Of a DNA stretch of 64,000 nt, positions 23,421 through 33,056 are shown piece by piece. Position numbers and translations under genes: made by a program. The notes under the pieces are model-generated. The model saw only the letters and a program-made list of their open reading frames with translations, made no database searches and was not told where the DNA came from. Each line of letters begins with the position of its first letter. Within the stretch, counting starts at the first letter, position 1. The DNA comes from CALBZE01 sp036381255 (GTDB taxonomy: Bacteria; Gemmatimonadota; Gemmatimonadetes; Longimicrobiales; RSA9): assembly GCA_036381255.1 (NCBI GenBank), contig DASVDG010000111.1:1-64000 (forward strand), in the 5' to 3' direction.

Positions 23421-24854
23421 ATGGAACGCGTTCAGGCCTGGCTCGCGGGCGCGAGCGGCGTCGTTTGGGGCATTCCGATGATCGTGCTGCTGCTCGGCAC
23501 GGGCGTCTACCTGACGTTGCTGCTCAGAGGACTCCAGTTCCGGCAGCTCAAGCACGCGCTCTGGCTGGCGTTCGTCAAGCGCCGGGAGGAGGGCGCCGAA
23601 GGCGACATCTCGCACTTCCAGGCGCTGATGACGGCGCTCGCCGCGACGGTCGGCGTCGGCAACATCGCCGGCGTGGCGACGGCGATCGCCTCCGGCGGCC
23701 CCGGCGCGCTCTTCTGGATGTGGATCACCGGCGTGTTCGGCATGGCGACGAAGTACGCCGAGGCCGTGCTCGGCATCCGCTACCGCGAGGTCGACCCCCG
23801 CGGCAACATGGCGGGCGGGCCGATGTACTACCTCTCGCGCGGCCTCGGCGGCGGCTTCGGCCGGCTGCTCGGCGGGCTCTTCGCGCTCTTCGCGTCGATC
23901 GCCGCGTTCGGCATCGGGAACATGGTCCAGTCCAACTCGGTGGCCGACGCGCTCCGGACGTCGTTCGGCGTGCCGCCCGTCTGGACTGGCGCGGCCATCG
24001 CGGTGCTGGCCGGGCTCGTCATCCTCGGCGGGATCCGCAGCATCGGGCGGGTGACCAGCTTCTTCGTCCCGCTCATGATCGCGTTCTACCTGCTCGGCGG
24101 GCTCGTCGTCCTCGCGATCAACTGGCGCGGCATCCCCGACCTGGTCGTGTTCGTGTTCCGCGACGCGTTCCGGCCGACGGCGGCGGCCGGCGGCTTCCTC
24201 GGCGCGACCGTCCGCGATGCCATGCGCTGGGGCCTCGCCCGGGGCATCTTCTCGAACGAGTCCGGGCTCGGCACCGGCGGCATCGCCGCCGCGGCCGCCC
24301 AGACCCGCTCCCCCGTCGCCCAGGCGATGGTCTCGATGACGCAGACGTTCATCGACACCATCGTCGTGTGCTCGATCACGGGCTTCGTCATCGTCGCCAC
24401 GGGCGCGTGGATGCGGGCCGACCCGACGACCGGCCAGGCATTGACGGGCGCGCCGCTGACCGTCGCCGCGTTCGAGACCGGGCTCCCCGGCGAATGGGGC
24501 GGCTACATCGTCTCGATCGGGCTCGCGCTCTTCGCGTTCTCGACGATCCTCGGGTGGGCGTACTACGGCGAGCGCACGATCGAATTCCTGTTCGGCGTCC
24601 GCGCGATCACGCCGTACCGCATCCTGTTCATCATCGCCTCGTTCTTCGGTGCCGCCGCACTCCAGATGGGGACGACGCCGGCCGCCGGCTTCCGGCTCGT
24701 CTGGGACTTCAGCGACGTGCTGAACGGCGCCATGGCCATCCCGAACCTGGTCGGCCTCGTGCTCCTCTCCGGCGTCGTCGCCCGGGAGACACAGATGTTC
24801 TTCGGCAGGCGCGAGACGGCGGAGGGGCTGGTGGTCGAGGAGCCGGAGGCGTAG
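23421..24854 (+). CDS. Alanine/sodium symporter, AGCS family
   Basis: A 477-residue inner-membrane transporter with about 10-11 hydrophobic helices. Family hallmarks are GVGNIAGVATAIASGGPGALFWMW near residue 75, EAVLGIRYRE, GGPMYYLSRGLG, FGIGNMVQSNSVAD and ARGIFSNESGLGTGGIAAAAA. It should import alanine or glycine with sodium, as AgcS/DagA/AlsT proteins do. Length and motifs are complete. It is divergent from the DEAD-box-like gene. No ribosome binding site is obvious directly before the ATG; the sequence there is CGGCCACGACC. Confidence 0.92.
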   Translation: MERVQAWLAGASGVVWGIPMIVLLLGTGVYLTLLLRGLQFRQLKHALWLAFVKRREEGAEGDISHFQALMTALAATVGVGNIAGVATAIASGGPGALFWMWITGVFGMATKYAEAVLGIRYREVDPRGNMAGGPMYYLSRGLGGGFGRLLGGLFALFASIAAFGIGNMVQSNSVADALRTSFGVPPVWTGAAIAVLAGLVILGGIRSIGRVTSFFVPLMIAFYLLGGLVVLAINWRGIPDLVVFVFRDAFRPTAAAGGFLGATVRDAMRWGLARGIFSNESGLGTGGIAAAAAQTRSPVAQAMVSMTQTFIDTIVVCSITGFVIVATGAWMRADPTTGQALTGAPLTVAAFETGLPGEWGGYIVSIGLALFAFSTILGWAYYGERTIEFLFGVRAITPYRILFIIASFFGAAALQMGTTPAAGFRLVWDFSDVLNGAMAIPNLVGLVLLSGVVARETQMFFGRRETAEGLVVEEPEA

Positions 24855-25141
24855 CCGTCGCGGGGCGCCGCGCCCGCGAACGAAGCCGGGGCGAGAGCCT
24901 CGCGCCGTCGCCGAACGCATCGGTGGCTTCGCGATCGTCGCGGCTGCGCACGACGGAGCACGATGCCCCGCCGCGAATTCCCCGATTCACGCGACGAAGT
25001 CGGCCGTGTCGGAGATGCCTGCGCGACGAGGCGCGGCCGTACCAGCGCATCTCGACCGAGCGGGGCCGTGCGGAAGGGAGTCCGCGGGGAGGCCGGCCCG
25101 GGCGCCGTCCACGAGGCCGGCCCGGCCGGCGGGTTCCCCGG
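24855..25141. other. Convergent intergenic region
   Basis: Almost 290 bases between the symporter gene and a small leftward gene. I see no gene and no clear terminator, only GC-rich sequence with short internal repeats such as GGCCGGCCC. Confidence 0.4.
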
Positions 25142-25441
25142 CTACGCCGCGCCCCGTGATGCGCGCGCCGTGTCCCCGGGCTGGTATGGGAGCTTGTTCA
25201 GGAAGTACTGCGTCTCGAGGTCGAGACGGGAAGTCCGGAGCTGGTCCGTCCGGGCGTGCACGACGGTGTCCGGCCCGTGGCGATGCGCCTCGATGGTCAC
25301 CGTGCCGTCACCGCCCTTCAGCGTGATCGAGTGTCGGTCCTCACCCACCTTCTCGATCGGCAGGCGAGCCGTGAGCACCTCCTCCGCGGTCCGCAGCACT
25401 TCGCGGATCGTCGCCGCGGTAATCCGTTCGTAGTCGGCCAT
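25142..25441 (-). CDS. Small hypothetical protein, 99 aa
   Basis: A 99-residue soluble protein that appears to have an alpha/beta fold: an N-terminal helix (ERITAATIREVLRTAEEVL), then alternating strands (HSITLKGGDGTVTIEAHRHG, TVVHARTD) and a C-terminal amphipathic segment ending LNKLPYQPGDTARASRG. I do not recognise a family. It is the last gene downstream of the patatin, cytochrome and GMC run, but a 147-base gap with a very long hairpin separates it from GMC, so it may be expressed independently. Confidence 0.6.
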   Translation of the reverse strand: MADYERITAATIREVLRTAEEVLTARLPIEKVGEDRHSITLKGGDGTVTIEAHRHGPDTVVHARTDQLRTSRLDLETQYFLNKLPYQPGDTARASRGAA

Positions 25442-25496
25442 GGTCCGTCCGTCCAGCAGTGTACCGTCCTCGGATCGGCCGACAATCTGGAAGGTG

Positions 25497-25545
25497 CCTG
25501 GCGCGGCGGCAAGGCGCGGGACCCGCGCCTTGCCGCCGCGCCAGG
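25497..25545 (-). terminator. 49-base near-perfect palindrome after GMC gene
   Basis: A 24-bp perfect inverted repeat (left arm starting CCTGGCGCGGCGGCAAGG) around a single central A. As RNA it would form a very stable hairpin about 40 bases after the GMC stop. No T-tract follows on the transcribed strand. It may end the operon, shield its 3' end, or be a remnant of a mobile inverted repeat. Confidence 0.5.
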
Positions 25546-25588
25546 CGGCGCCCCCCGCGTCCGGCAGCGCCGCCGCGCCGGGCGGCGC

Positions 25589-27544
25589 TCAGCCTCCGGC
25601 CGGCACGCGGACGGCGGGACGGCCGCGCCCGGCCGCCGCATCCGCGGCGCGCGCATCCTCGAGGATCACGTCGCTGGCCTTCTCGCTGATCATGTACACG
25701 GCCGTGACGATGAAGAAGCCCGGGATGCGGGGGAACACGGAGGCGTCCACGACGCGCAGGTTGCGCGTGCCGTGTACGCGGAACCGGCTGTCCACGACGG
25801 CCATCGGATCGTCCGCGGGGCCCATCTTGTTCGTGCACGATGCGTGGTGGCCCCACGCCTCGTCGCGGATGAACTGCCGGATCTTGTCGCGCGTGTCGAC
25901 GTGCGGGCCGGGGACGAGCTCCCTCACGACCCGGTCGCCGGCCGCGCGCATGATCCGCCGCGCGAACAGCACGCCTTCCACGACGGACTCGAGGTCCTCG
26001 CCCGACGCGTCGTTCCCCTCGTCGAAGTAGTGGAACACGATCTCGGGGACGTCCCGCGGGTCGGCGGAGCGCAGCAGCACGCGGCCGGCGGTGTTGTTCG
26101 TGTGCGCCTTCAGCACCGCCCACGTGAAGATGTTCTTCTTCCGGACCAGCTCCTTCGAGTACCCCGGGTAGTAGCCGCGGAACAGGCCGGGCAGGCCGAA
26201 GACGAACAGGTCGGGGTCCTTCCGCTGGGGCGCCGAGCGCAGCACGATCCCGAGGACCGCGCCGTTCGAGGTGTAGACCCCCCGACCGCGCAGCCAGTCC
26301 CGGTACGCCGGCTCGATCGGCTGCCCGGGCATGGGCGGCGCGAAGGAGCACTCGGAGATCAGCTCGAAGTCGTCGCGCATCTCGCTGATGACGCCGACCT
26401 CGTAGCGGTCCTGGAGGTTCCTGCCGACGCCGGGCAGCTCGACGCGCACGGGGATGCCGTGCCGTTCCAGCTCGTCGCGGGGCCCGATCCCCGAGAGCAT
26501 CAGGAGCTGCGGGCTGTTGTACGCGCCGCCGGCGAGCACGACCTCGCGGGAGGCGAGGACGGTGCGCGGCGGCCCGGCGGGCTCGTCGTTCGCCCGGGGA
26601 TCCGCCCGGTACAGGTGCGGGCCCTGGAGGTACTCGACGCCGATCGCCGCGTTGTCGTCGTCCAGCAGCACCCGCGTGACCAGACACCCGGTGCGGACGA
26701 TCAGCCGGTCGGGGTGCTCGAGCTGCACCGCGCGGATGTACTCGCGCGTGCCGGTGCGGCGGCCGCCGGCCGTGGCGAGCGGCGTGAAGCAGATCCCCTC
26801 CGGGCTGTCCCGCGCGACGCGGAGGTCGTTGGGGTCGTAGTGGTCGTCCAGGTCGAGCAGCTCGAGGATCGACGGCTCGAGACCTTCGCGGACCGCGGTC
26901 TTCACCGCCGCGCCGAGGAGCCCGAGCAGCTCTTCGTCGGGGAGCGCGAGCTTCGGATCGGCGCGGTTCGTGGTCAGCCACCCGTCGAAGCCGTGGCCGC
27001 TCGGGTTCGCGGGCGCGCCGCCGCCGCGGAACGGGCGGCCGAGGTACCACAGCAGCCGGAGCAGGAAGTTGTCCGGCGGCGCGCCGGGGCGCCGTTCGTA
27101 GCGGCAGCATTCGAGCCGCTCGAAGTAGCGGTGCATGTTCTCGGCGCGCCAGCTCTCGTCGCCGGTGGCGTCGGCGATGCCGTCCCAGTCGCTGGCGTGC
27201 GGCCGGATCGTGATCATCGCGTTGTGCGCCGTGCATCCGCCGAGCGTGCCGGCGCGCGGGTACAGCACGCCGTCGTGCTCGGGCGAGTACTTCGAGTCGC
27301 GGCGGCGGCGCTCCGGGTCGGCGTAGTGCTTGACGAAGAAGTCCCAGCGCAGGTCCGGGTCCTCGGTGGCCAGCCCGTGGAACGCCGGGACGCGGTAAAG
27401 GTCGTTCTCGTGCTCGCCGCCGGCCTCGAGGAGGAGCACGCGGTACCCGGCGCGCGCGAGGTTCGCGGCGAGCGGGCCGCCGCCCGCGCCCGAGCCGACC
27501 ACGATGTAGTCGAAATCGGCACCAGCGGAAGTTGCGTGGCTCAT
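25589..27544 (-). CDS. GMC-family FAD oxidoreductase
   Basis: A 651-residue flavoprotein of the glucose-methanol-choline family. The FAD-binding Rossmann motif is YIVVGSGAGGGPLAANLA near residue 12, followed by LLLEAGGE; GMC signature 1 corresponds to TLGGCTAHNAMI, and signature 2 to VLAGGAYNSPQLLMLSGIG. The active-site region near the C-terminus reads WGHHASCTNKMG, with a histidine where the catalytic His is expected, and the tail VVDASVFPRIPGFFIVTAVY is standard. No signal peptide is visible. It follows the diheme cytochrome by 22 bases and has GGGAGG before the ATG, so electrons from alcohol oxidation may pass to that cytochrome. The substrate is unknown. Confidence 0.92.
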   Translation of the reverse strand: MSHATSAGADFDYIVVGSGAGGGPLAANLARAGYRVLLLEAGGEHENDLYRVPAFHGLATEDPDLRWDFFVKHYADPERRRRDSKYSPEHDGVLYPRAGTLGGCTAHNAMITIRPHASDWDGIADATGDESWRAENMHRYFERLECCRYERRPGAPPDNFLLRLLWYLGRPFRGGGAPANPSGHGFDGWLTTNRADPKLALPDEELLGLLGAAVKTAVREGLEPSILELLDLDDHYDPNDLRVARDSPEGICFTPLATAGGRRTGTREYIRAVQLEHPDRLIVRTGCLVTRVLLDDDNAAIGVEYLQGPHLYRADPRANDEPAGPPRTVLASREVVLAGGAYNSPQLLMLSGIGPRDELERHGIPVRVELPGVGRNLQDRYEVGVISEMRDDFELISECSFAPPMPGQPIEPAYRDWLRGRGVYTSNGAVLGIVLRSAPQRKDPDLFVFGLPGLFRGYYPGYSKELVRKKNIFTWAVLKAHTNNTAGRVLLRSADPRDVPEIVFHYFDEGNDASGEDLESVVEGVLFARRIMRAAGDRVVRELVPGPHVDTRDKIRQFIRDEAWGHHASCTNKMGPADDPMAVVDSRFRVHGTRNLRVVDASVFPRIPGFFIVTAVYMISEKASDVILEDARAADAAAGRGRPAVRVPAGG

Positions 27545-27566
27545 GGGTCGCCTCCCGTCCCGGCGT

Positions 27567-29756
27567 TCACAGGGTCTTCAGGTATTCGATCAGCGCCCTC
27601 TTGTCCGCATCCGGCAAGTCGGTCCCGAAGTAGTGCCCCCGGTCCTCGATGAAGTCCGGACACTTGTTGTGGGCGAGGAGGTCGGGCACGAGCTCGCGCA
27701 GCACCTCGCGGCTCTGCTCGGAGTCCAGGTTCTCGAGCTGGATCCGCAGCAATGCGTTCTTCAGCTTCCGCGCCAGGTTGGCCAGCCGGATCACCTTCTC
27801 GGCGTCCGCGCGGTCGAGGTCGGGCGTCTCGAGCGTCAGGTCGATGTTGGCGAGCAGTTTGACCGGCGTGCCCTCGGGGATCGGGCCGATCCGGAGGTAG
27901 CCGTCCTCGGCGAGCGGCTCGAGGAAGTCCGGCAGGTACGGCGCGGGGATGAGCAGCCAGCTCTCCTCCGTGGTCCGGTAGATAGACGCCGGACCGAGCC
28001 GCTTCTCCGGCCAGAGCAGCTTCTCGACCGCGTCGTTGAACGCGCGCATGCGCCCTTCGACGGACGGGTCGTGCGTGTCGATGCCGAGCTTGTTGTTGTG
28101 GAAGAACGGCGCGGTCGCCCAGATGCTGACGAGCGACGGCGTGCGGTAGTAGCCCGGCCCGCCGCCTCGCGGCTGGAACGTGCTCGTCGTGCCGTCGAAC
28201 GGGTTGTACACCTCGATCGGCCCGGACGGCGGCGAGTTCTTGTACGTCTCGGACGAGAAGTTGTCCCAGATGTGCCCGCGCATCGCGTTCGTCGCCAGCG
28301 CGCGGCAGGCGTTCGTCTGGATCAGGCTGACGGGGTACCGGCGGTCATCCGAGAAGAAGTTGCCTTCGGCGAAGTCCGGCCGCAGGATCGCCTCGCGGAA
28401 CCAGGCCCGGCCCTCCTCGGAATCCGGCTCGATCCCGGCGGGCGGCTGCTTGCTCGAGTGGCACGAGGCGCAGTTCTCGGCGAACACGATCTTGCCGCGT
28501 GTCAGAACGGTCTGGTCCGTCGTGAGGTAGGCCGCGCCGCCGGGCGCGTCCGCCAGGTGCATCGGGCCGGCCGCCTTGAGGAAGAACGCCGCCAGGTTGT
28601 CGACCCGCTCCTCCGTGGCCTTCCAGTACACGGACCGTTCCTGCGCCTTGGCGACCTCGAACGGGGTCTGCGCCTTGCCGCCGATCAGCACGTTGTGGTT
28701 GCGGAGCCACTCGTCGTGGAACTCGCCGATGTTGACGTAGACGCGGCTGAGCGCGCCGATCAGCCCCACGTTGTCCGCGCCGTCCTTCAGGATGTGCGGC
28801 ACGTGCATCCGCTGCTGCTGACCGCGGATGTTCAGCGTGCCGCCGCCCATCGTCTCCTCGGGATTGTGCGCCGCGGCCTCGAGGCGCCCGCCGACCTCGA
28901 AGATCGCGTTCATGTTGCTCGGGTTGAAGATGTTGTCCGAGGCGAGGAACGAGGTGTCGAGCGTGCCGTCGGCCATGGCGAGGAGGAGCTGGTAGACGAG
29001 GCTCGACGGTCCCATGCCGACGCCGAACACGGTCGCCGGGCGGAAGTACTGGCTGCCGATGTTCGTGGAGAGATTCTCCCAGCCAGGGTTCTCCGGGTCC
29101 GCAGGCGGATTCAGCGGGTGCATGCCGACGTGGCAGAACGCGCACGTCATCCCGACGAGGTACGGCCGCTCGAGCTCCGGGTCGTTGTAGTAGTTCGGGT
29201 CGGTGTAGTACCGCTCCGGGTCCCATGCCTCCGGATCGAACCGCGGGTTCGGGAACAAGCGGAGCCCGACGATCCCGGACGCGCGGCCGTAGACCCGCTC
29301 GTCGACCGGCTCGGGAGGCGCAACGCGCTCGTCGAGCCACAGGCCGAAGCTGTCCGGCGCCGTCGCCTGGCGGAAGCCGGGCTCGTTGATCAGGCCCATG
29401 TCGCGGAAGCGCGTGGGCCGGTGCCGCGAGTCGAGCGTCTTGAGCAGGTCGTTCGTGCCGAAGCCGTATTGCGCGAGCCAGTTCCAGAAGTCTTCGTTCC
29501 CGCCGGTCCAGAGCATCCAGGTGTTGCGGCCCTTGATCTCGTTCTCCGTGAGCTGGATGCCGCCATCCATCGGCTGGAACAGGTCGATGGCGACTTCGGT
29601 CATGTCGGCGGGGGTGAGGGCGTACGGGTTCCAGTCTTCCGCCGGGGCTTCCGGCCAGATCGCGACGATGCCGCCGATGAGCCCGAGCGCGACGACGGCC
29701 AGCAGCGCGTACGACGCGTAGCGCTTCCAGCCGGAGGATTGGGGAGAGCCTTTCAT
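27567..29756 (-). CDS. Large diheme cytochrome c, RoxA-like
   Basis: A 729-residue membrane-anchored cytochrome. One N-terminal helix (YALLAVVALGLIGGIVAIW) would anchor it with the body in the periplasm. Two c-type heme sites are visible: CAFCH at 205-209 and CASCH at 429-433. The size, the wide heme spacing and the segment RNTWMLWTGGNEDFWNWLA recall the RoxA/latex-oxygenase-like group of diheme proteins, which cleave polyisoprene or relate to cytochrome c peroxidases; this assignment is from memory and not certain. GGAGGT lies directly before the start. Position between a patatin-like lipase and a GMC oxidoreductase suggests oxidative breakdown of a hydrophobic substrate or electron transfer from GMC. 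Confidence 0.85.
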   Translation of the reverse strand: MKGSPQSSGWKRYASYALLAVVALGLIGGIVAIWPEAPAEDWNPYALTPADMTEVAIDLFQPMDGGIQLTENEIKGRNTWMLWTGGNEDFWNWLAQYGFGTNDLLKTLDSRHRPTRFRDMGLINEPGFRQATAPDSFGLWLDERVAPPEPVDERVYGRASGIVGLRLFPNPRFDPEAWDPERYYTDPNYYNDPELERPYLVGMTCAFCHVGMHPLNPPADPENPGWENLSTNIGSQYFRPATVFGVGMGPSSLVYQLLLAMADGTLDTSFLASDNIFNPSNMNAIFEVGGRLEAAAHNPEETMGGGTLNIRGQQQRMHVPHILKDGADNVGLIGALSRVYVNIGEFHDEWLRNHNVLIGGKAQTPFEVAKAQERSVYWKATEERVDNLAAFFLKAAGPMHLADAPGGAAYLTTDQTVLTRGKIVFAENCASCHSSKQPPAGIEPDSEEGRAWFREAILRPDFAEGNFFSDDRRYPVSLIQTNACRALATNAMRGHIWDNFSSETYKNSPPSGPIEVYNPFDGTTSTFQPRGGGPGYYRTPSLVSIWATAPFFHNNKLGIDTHDPSVEGRMRAFNDAVEKLLWPEKRLGPASIYRTTEESWLLIPAPYLPDFLEPLAEDGYLRIGPIPEGTPVKLLANIDLTLETPDLDRADAEKVIRLANLARKLKNALLRIQLENLDSEQSREVLRELVPDLLAHNKCPDFIEDRGHYFGTDLPDADKRALIEYLKTL

Positions 29757-29805
29757 GGTGACCTCCTTCAGAGGTGGGAGGGTCGAGCCGGTGTGTCGTT
29801 CCGCG

Positions 29806-32679
29806 CTACCGTTCGGGCCGGGCGGTCGCGATGGCCGGCGACGGCTCGGGTTCCGGTCGGCTTGCCGGCGCGAGGTGCCGGCGCACCGCGGCCACGAAAT
29901 CGTCGAGCGTCCACGCCTCGAAGCGCGGCGGGGGGCCGGCGGCCGCCGCTCCGCCGGCGATCTGCTCGATCGCGTGGCGGCCGAGCGCGCGATAGCTCTC
30001 GAACTGCGACTCGCTGAACCACTGGTCCCGCGTCGGCTCGTGCGGGAAGTCGGCGGCCTGGCGGGAGTAGCTGAACACGTCGTACGGGAGCGGCTCGCCG
30101 CGGCCGCGCAGCGTCGGCTTCACGTAGACCAGCGTGCCATCCGGTACGTCGCCATCCACCGCCGAGTAGCGGATCGTGCCGAGCGCACAGTAGAACCCGA
30201 TGCCGTCGTCGTCGCGGGGGAGGATGCGAATCGGGGCATCGAACGTGATCGGGATGCCGAAGTCGATGCGGATCTTCCGGATCGCGTTGCCCAGGTCCTC
30301 GAACCCCGCGTCGGGGTCGCGGCCGGCATCGCTCACCAGGATGCAGCGGCAGCGGCGCAGGACGACCTCGTACAACCCGAGGTTGTCGAAGTGGCCGCCA
30401 TCCGAGAGGTTCACGTACTTGGTTCGCGCGCTGGTCAGCCCGAAGATCTCGGCGAACAGCGGGCGGACGGCCCATTTCGGGCCCGAATCCCGGTACGTGC
30501 GCCGGCCGTTGTGGTTCGTGTTGCCGAGCCACGCGCCGAGCCGGCCGTTGAGCAGCGTCAGGAGGAAGCCGACGGCGGGCGCGGAGTGGTACCCCATGTT
30601 CGGGTTCGCCGCCGCGCCGGAGATCGTCATCGCCGTCCCGAGCGTGATCCCGCCGCGCCCGCCGTACTCCCGCGTGCGGCGGTACCCCTCGTAGAAGTTG
30701 CCGCAGAACAGCGGCGTCATCGAGAACGACTCCGCCTTGCGCTGTTGCCATGCCAGCCGCTCGCCGCGCACGAGGTTGAGCGTCGCGTTGTAGATCGGGA
30801 GCGGGCGACGGCAGTCCGCGGCGCCGTCGGCCTCGTGCCACAGCGCGTGCAGCTTCAGGTTGTCGTCGATGGCGAAGCCGGTGAACGGGTCCGGCGTCCG
30901 GTCCGGATTCGACGCGCCCAGGTACGCCCGGATCAGTCGGTTGCGGTACAGGCCGTGGAGCGAGAAGCGGTTCGTGTTGACGACCCACCCCGCGGCGAAC
31001 GAGAACGCGAGCAGCCCGAGCGGCACCGCGAGGACGAACCGGAAGAATTCGCCGTCGGCGATGACGCTGCCCTCGTAGCGGGCGAGGGTGTCCGGGAAAT
31101 CGAGTAGCCCGGGATTCCCGGTGGCCCAGCGGCCGAGCAGCACCGTGCCGTGCGCGAGCAGCAACACGAGTGCGACGACGAAGACCGGCGCCGCGGCGGC
31201 GAGCGACCAGTGCGCACGTGGTTTGGCGCCCGCTCCGGCCGCGGACCGGCTCGCCCCCGTCCTGCCGCTCTTGCCGATGAGCACGGCGACGATGCCGGAG
31301 ACGCCGCCGATCGCCGCGAGCGCGGCCGGCAGGAGCTGCCTGGCCAGTCGTACCGCGAAGTGCCAGCCGATCAACGCGATGGCGCTCAGCGCCAGCCAGC
31401 CGACGGCGAACCGGAGCACGAGGCCGGAGTAGCGCGCCCACCATTCGCGGTCGGCGTCTTCGCGGGCGCCGGCCGTGGTATCGGGCGAGTCGCGGCGGCC
31501 GGCGCTGGCGAGCGCGACGAACAGCGTGCGCGCCAGCAGGTACACGCCGAGGAGCAACGGCCCCGCGAAGATCGTGTAGAGCACCGGCCGGTGCACGAGG
31601 AGCGGGTGCACTTCGAGCGCGAGGAGCGCGAGGACGACCGCGGCGGCGGCGCCGGCGCCGACCATCGCGAGCAGCTCCTGCCACGGCCAGCGTCGCCCCG
31701 TTTCGAGGTGCCAGAACGGCTCGTGCAGCGACCAGCCGCCGAGCGGCAGCAGGATGCACCACAGCGCCGCGAACGCGGCGAGATCGAGCGGGCCGATGGC
31801 CGACGGCCGCACGTGGGCCGCGAAGCTGGCGAGCAGGAACGCGGCGAGGACGAGCGGCGACACGGCGCTGATCATGACGCGCAGCGGCGTCGCGCCGCTC
31901 CCGTCCCACGGATGGCGGCACCGGTGCACGGCCAGGGACGCGGCGAGTCCGAGCGCGAGCGCGAGCGCCAGGATCCCGCGCGCCACCATCACGGGCATCG
32001 TCTGGAGCTGGAGCGAGAGCACGTACGCCTGCGGCACCGCGATCAGCGCGGCCAGCGCGGGCATGATGACGAGCCAGGTGAGGATCAGGTTCCGCAGCAC
32101 GAGCGCCGCGGCGGTCCAGGTGTCCGCGGAGAAGAGGCCGAGCCGGGGCGTGAGATAGTTGCTGTACTCGCGCAGCCGGTCGATCGGCCGCGGCTCCGGC
32201 GCGAGCGGATTGTCCGGGGTGCGGCGGCGCAGCTCCTCCACCACCGCCGCCGTCCCGCTCCGGCGCATCCATGCCTTCAGCCATCCGGAGATGTATCCGC
32301 CGCCGGAGACGCTCGAGAGGTAGTCGAATCGATCGAGGAGGTGCAGGCTTGCCAGCGCCTGGAGCACGCCGAGGTTGAACGTGGCGCTGCGGATCCCGCC
32401 GCCGGAGAGGCAGAGCGCGGAGAGCGGCCGCCGCGCCTCGCCGTCCTTGCCGTCCAGCCCCGCGATCGCCTGGTAAATACGCTTCAGGTTCCGCGATCGC
32501 TCTTCGCGGTTCGCCTTGGGCCGCGCCGGGTCGCGGATCGGCTCGGCCTCGAGCTGCCGGAACTCCTCGACCTCCGGGCGGAGCCGGCGCAGCTCCTCGA
32601 GCAGCACTTCGTTCAGCGAGAACGGGCCCGAGCCGGTGACGCCCGCCGGTGGGGCCGAGACCACGGTCGTCGGAGCCAT
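29806..32679 (-). CDS. Patatin-like phospholipase with membrane domain
   Basis: A 957-residue protein in which the patatin domain is split by a large membrane region. The oxyanion-hole segment is LCLSGGGIRSATF (92-98), the nucleophile lies in LSSVSGGGYISGW (Ser125), and the catalytic aspartate is in LSDGGHFDNLG (Asp760). Between them about 10 hydrophobic segments are seen (roughly residues 185-600). The Gly of the classic GxSxG is Ser, as in other large SVSGGGY-type members. It should hydrolyse lipid esters at the inner membrane. TGGAGGT precedes the ATG. It is the first gene of the run with the diheme cytochrome and GMC oxidoreductase (gap 49 bases). Confidence 0.87.
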   Translation of the reverse strand: MAPTTVVSAPPAGVTGSGPFSLNEVLLEELRRLRPEVEEFRQLEAEPIRDPARPKANREERSRNLKRIYQAIAGLDGKDGEARRPLSALCLSGGGIRSATFNLGVLQALASLHLLDRFDYLSSVSGGGYISGWLKAWMRRSGTAAVVEELRRRTPDNPLAPEPRPIDRLREYSNYLTPRLGLFSADTWTAAALVLRNLILTWLVIMPALAALIAVPQAYVLSLQLQTMPVMVARGILALALALGLAASLAVHRCRHPWDGSGATPLRVMISAVSPLVLAAFLLASFAAHVRPSAIGPLDLAAFAALWCILLPLGGWSLHEPFWHLETGRRWPWQELLAMVGAGAAAAVVLALLALEVHPLLVHRPVLYTIFAGPLLLGVYLLARTLFVALASAGRRDSPDTTAGAREDADREWWARYSGLVLRFAVGWLALSAIALIGWHFAVRLARQLLPAALAAIGGVSGIVAVLIGKSGRTGASRSAAGAGAKPRAHWSLAAAAPVFVVALVLLLAHGTVLLGRWATGNPGLLDFPDTLARYEGSVIADGEFFRFVLAVPLGLLAFSFAAGWVVNTNRFSLHGLYRNRLIRAYLGASNPDRTPDPFTGFAIDDNLKLHALWHEADGAADCRRPLPIYNATLNLVRGERLAWQQRKAESFSMTPLFCGNFYEGYRRTREYGGRGGITLGTAMTISGAAANPNMGYHSAPAVGFLLTLLNGRLGAWLGNTNHNGRRTYRDSGPKWAVRPLFAEIFGLTSARTKYVNLSDGGHFDNLGLYEVVLRRCRCILVSDAGRDPDAGFEDLGNAIRKIRIDFGIPITFDAPIRILPRDDDGIGFYCALGTIRYSAVDGDVPDGTLVYVKPTLRGRGEPLPYDVFSYSRQAADFPHEPTRDQWFSESQFESYRALGRHAIEQIAGGAAAAGPPPRFEAWTLDDFVAAVRRHLAPASRPEPEPSPAIATARPER

Positions 32680-33056
32680 GCGGCAACCTCCAGGATAGGG
32701 ACCGCGAGGCCGGGCGGCGCAATCTTGGCCGAAGCTCACGGCCGCGGCCGGAGCATCGCTGTGATGCGAGGAAATGCGGGACCTGTCGCGCTCACCGCGG
32801 CGGTTCGGCATCGAACCGACACCGGGGGCGTTGAGGCCCGTCGCTTCGTTGCGTTATGGAGAGGTTTCAGACCCCGTACGGTCGTCCGGCGCCGCGGGAG
32901 TGAGGCTGGACGGTTTCGGCGCTCGGCCCCGGGCCATGCCGCGTGCGGCCCGGCGTAAGGATCTGGAACGATGGATACTGGACGGCCACTGCGAACCGGC
33001 GCACAGGATACAACCGTCGCAGACCGCGCGTCAAGACTTTCGTCGCCGGCGGCGGT
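32680..33056. other. Intergenic region, 377 bp
   Basis: Lies between two leftward genes. It must hold the patatin-operon promoter and the 3' end of the transglycosylase transcript. Apart from the ribosome binding site of the patatin gene I see no clear signal. Short frames here lack support. Confidence 0.4.
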
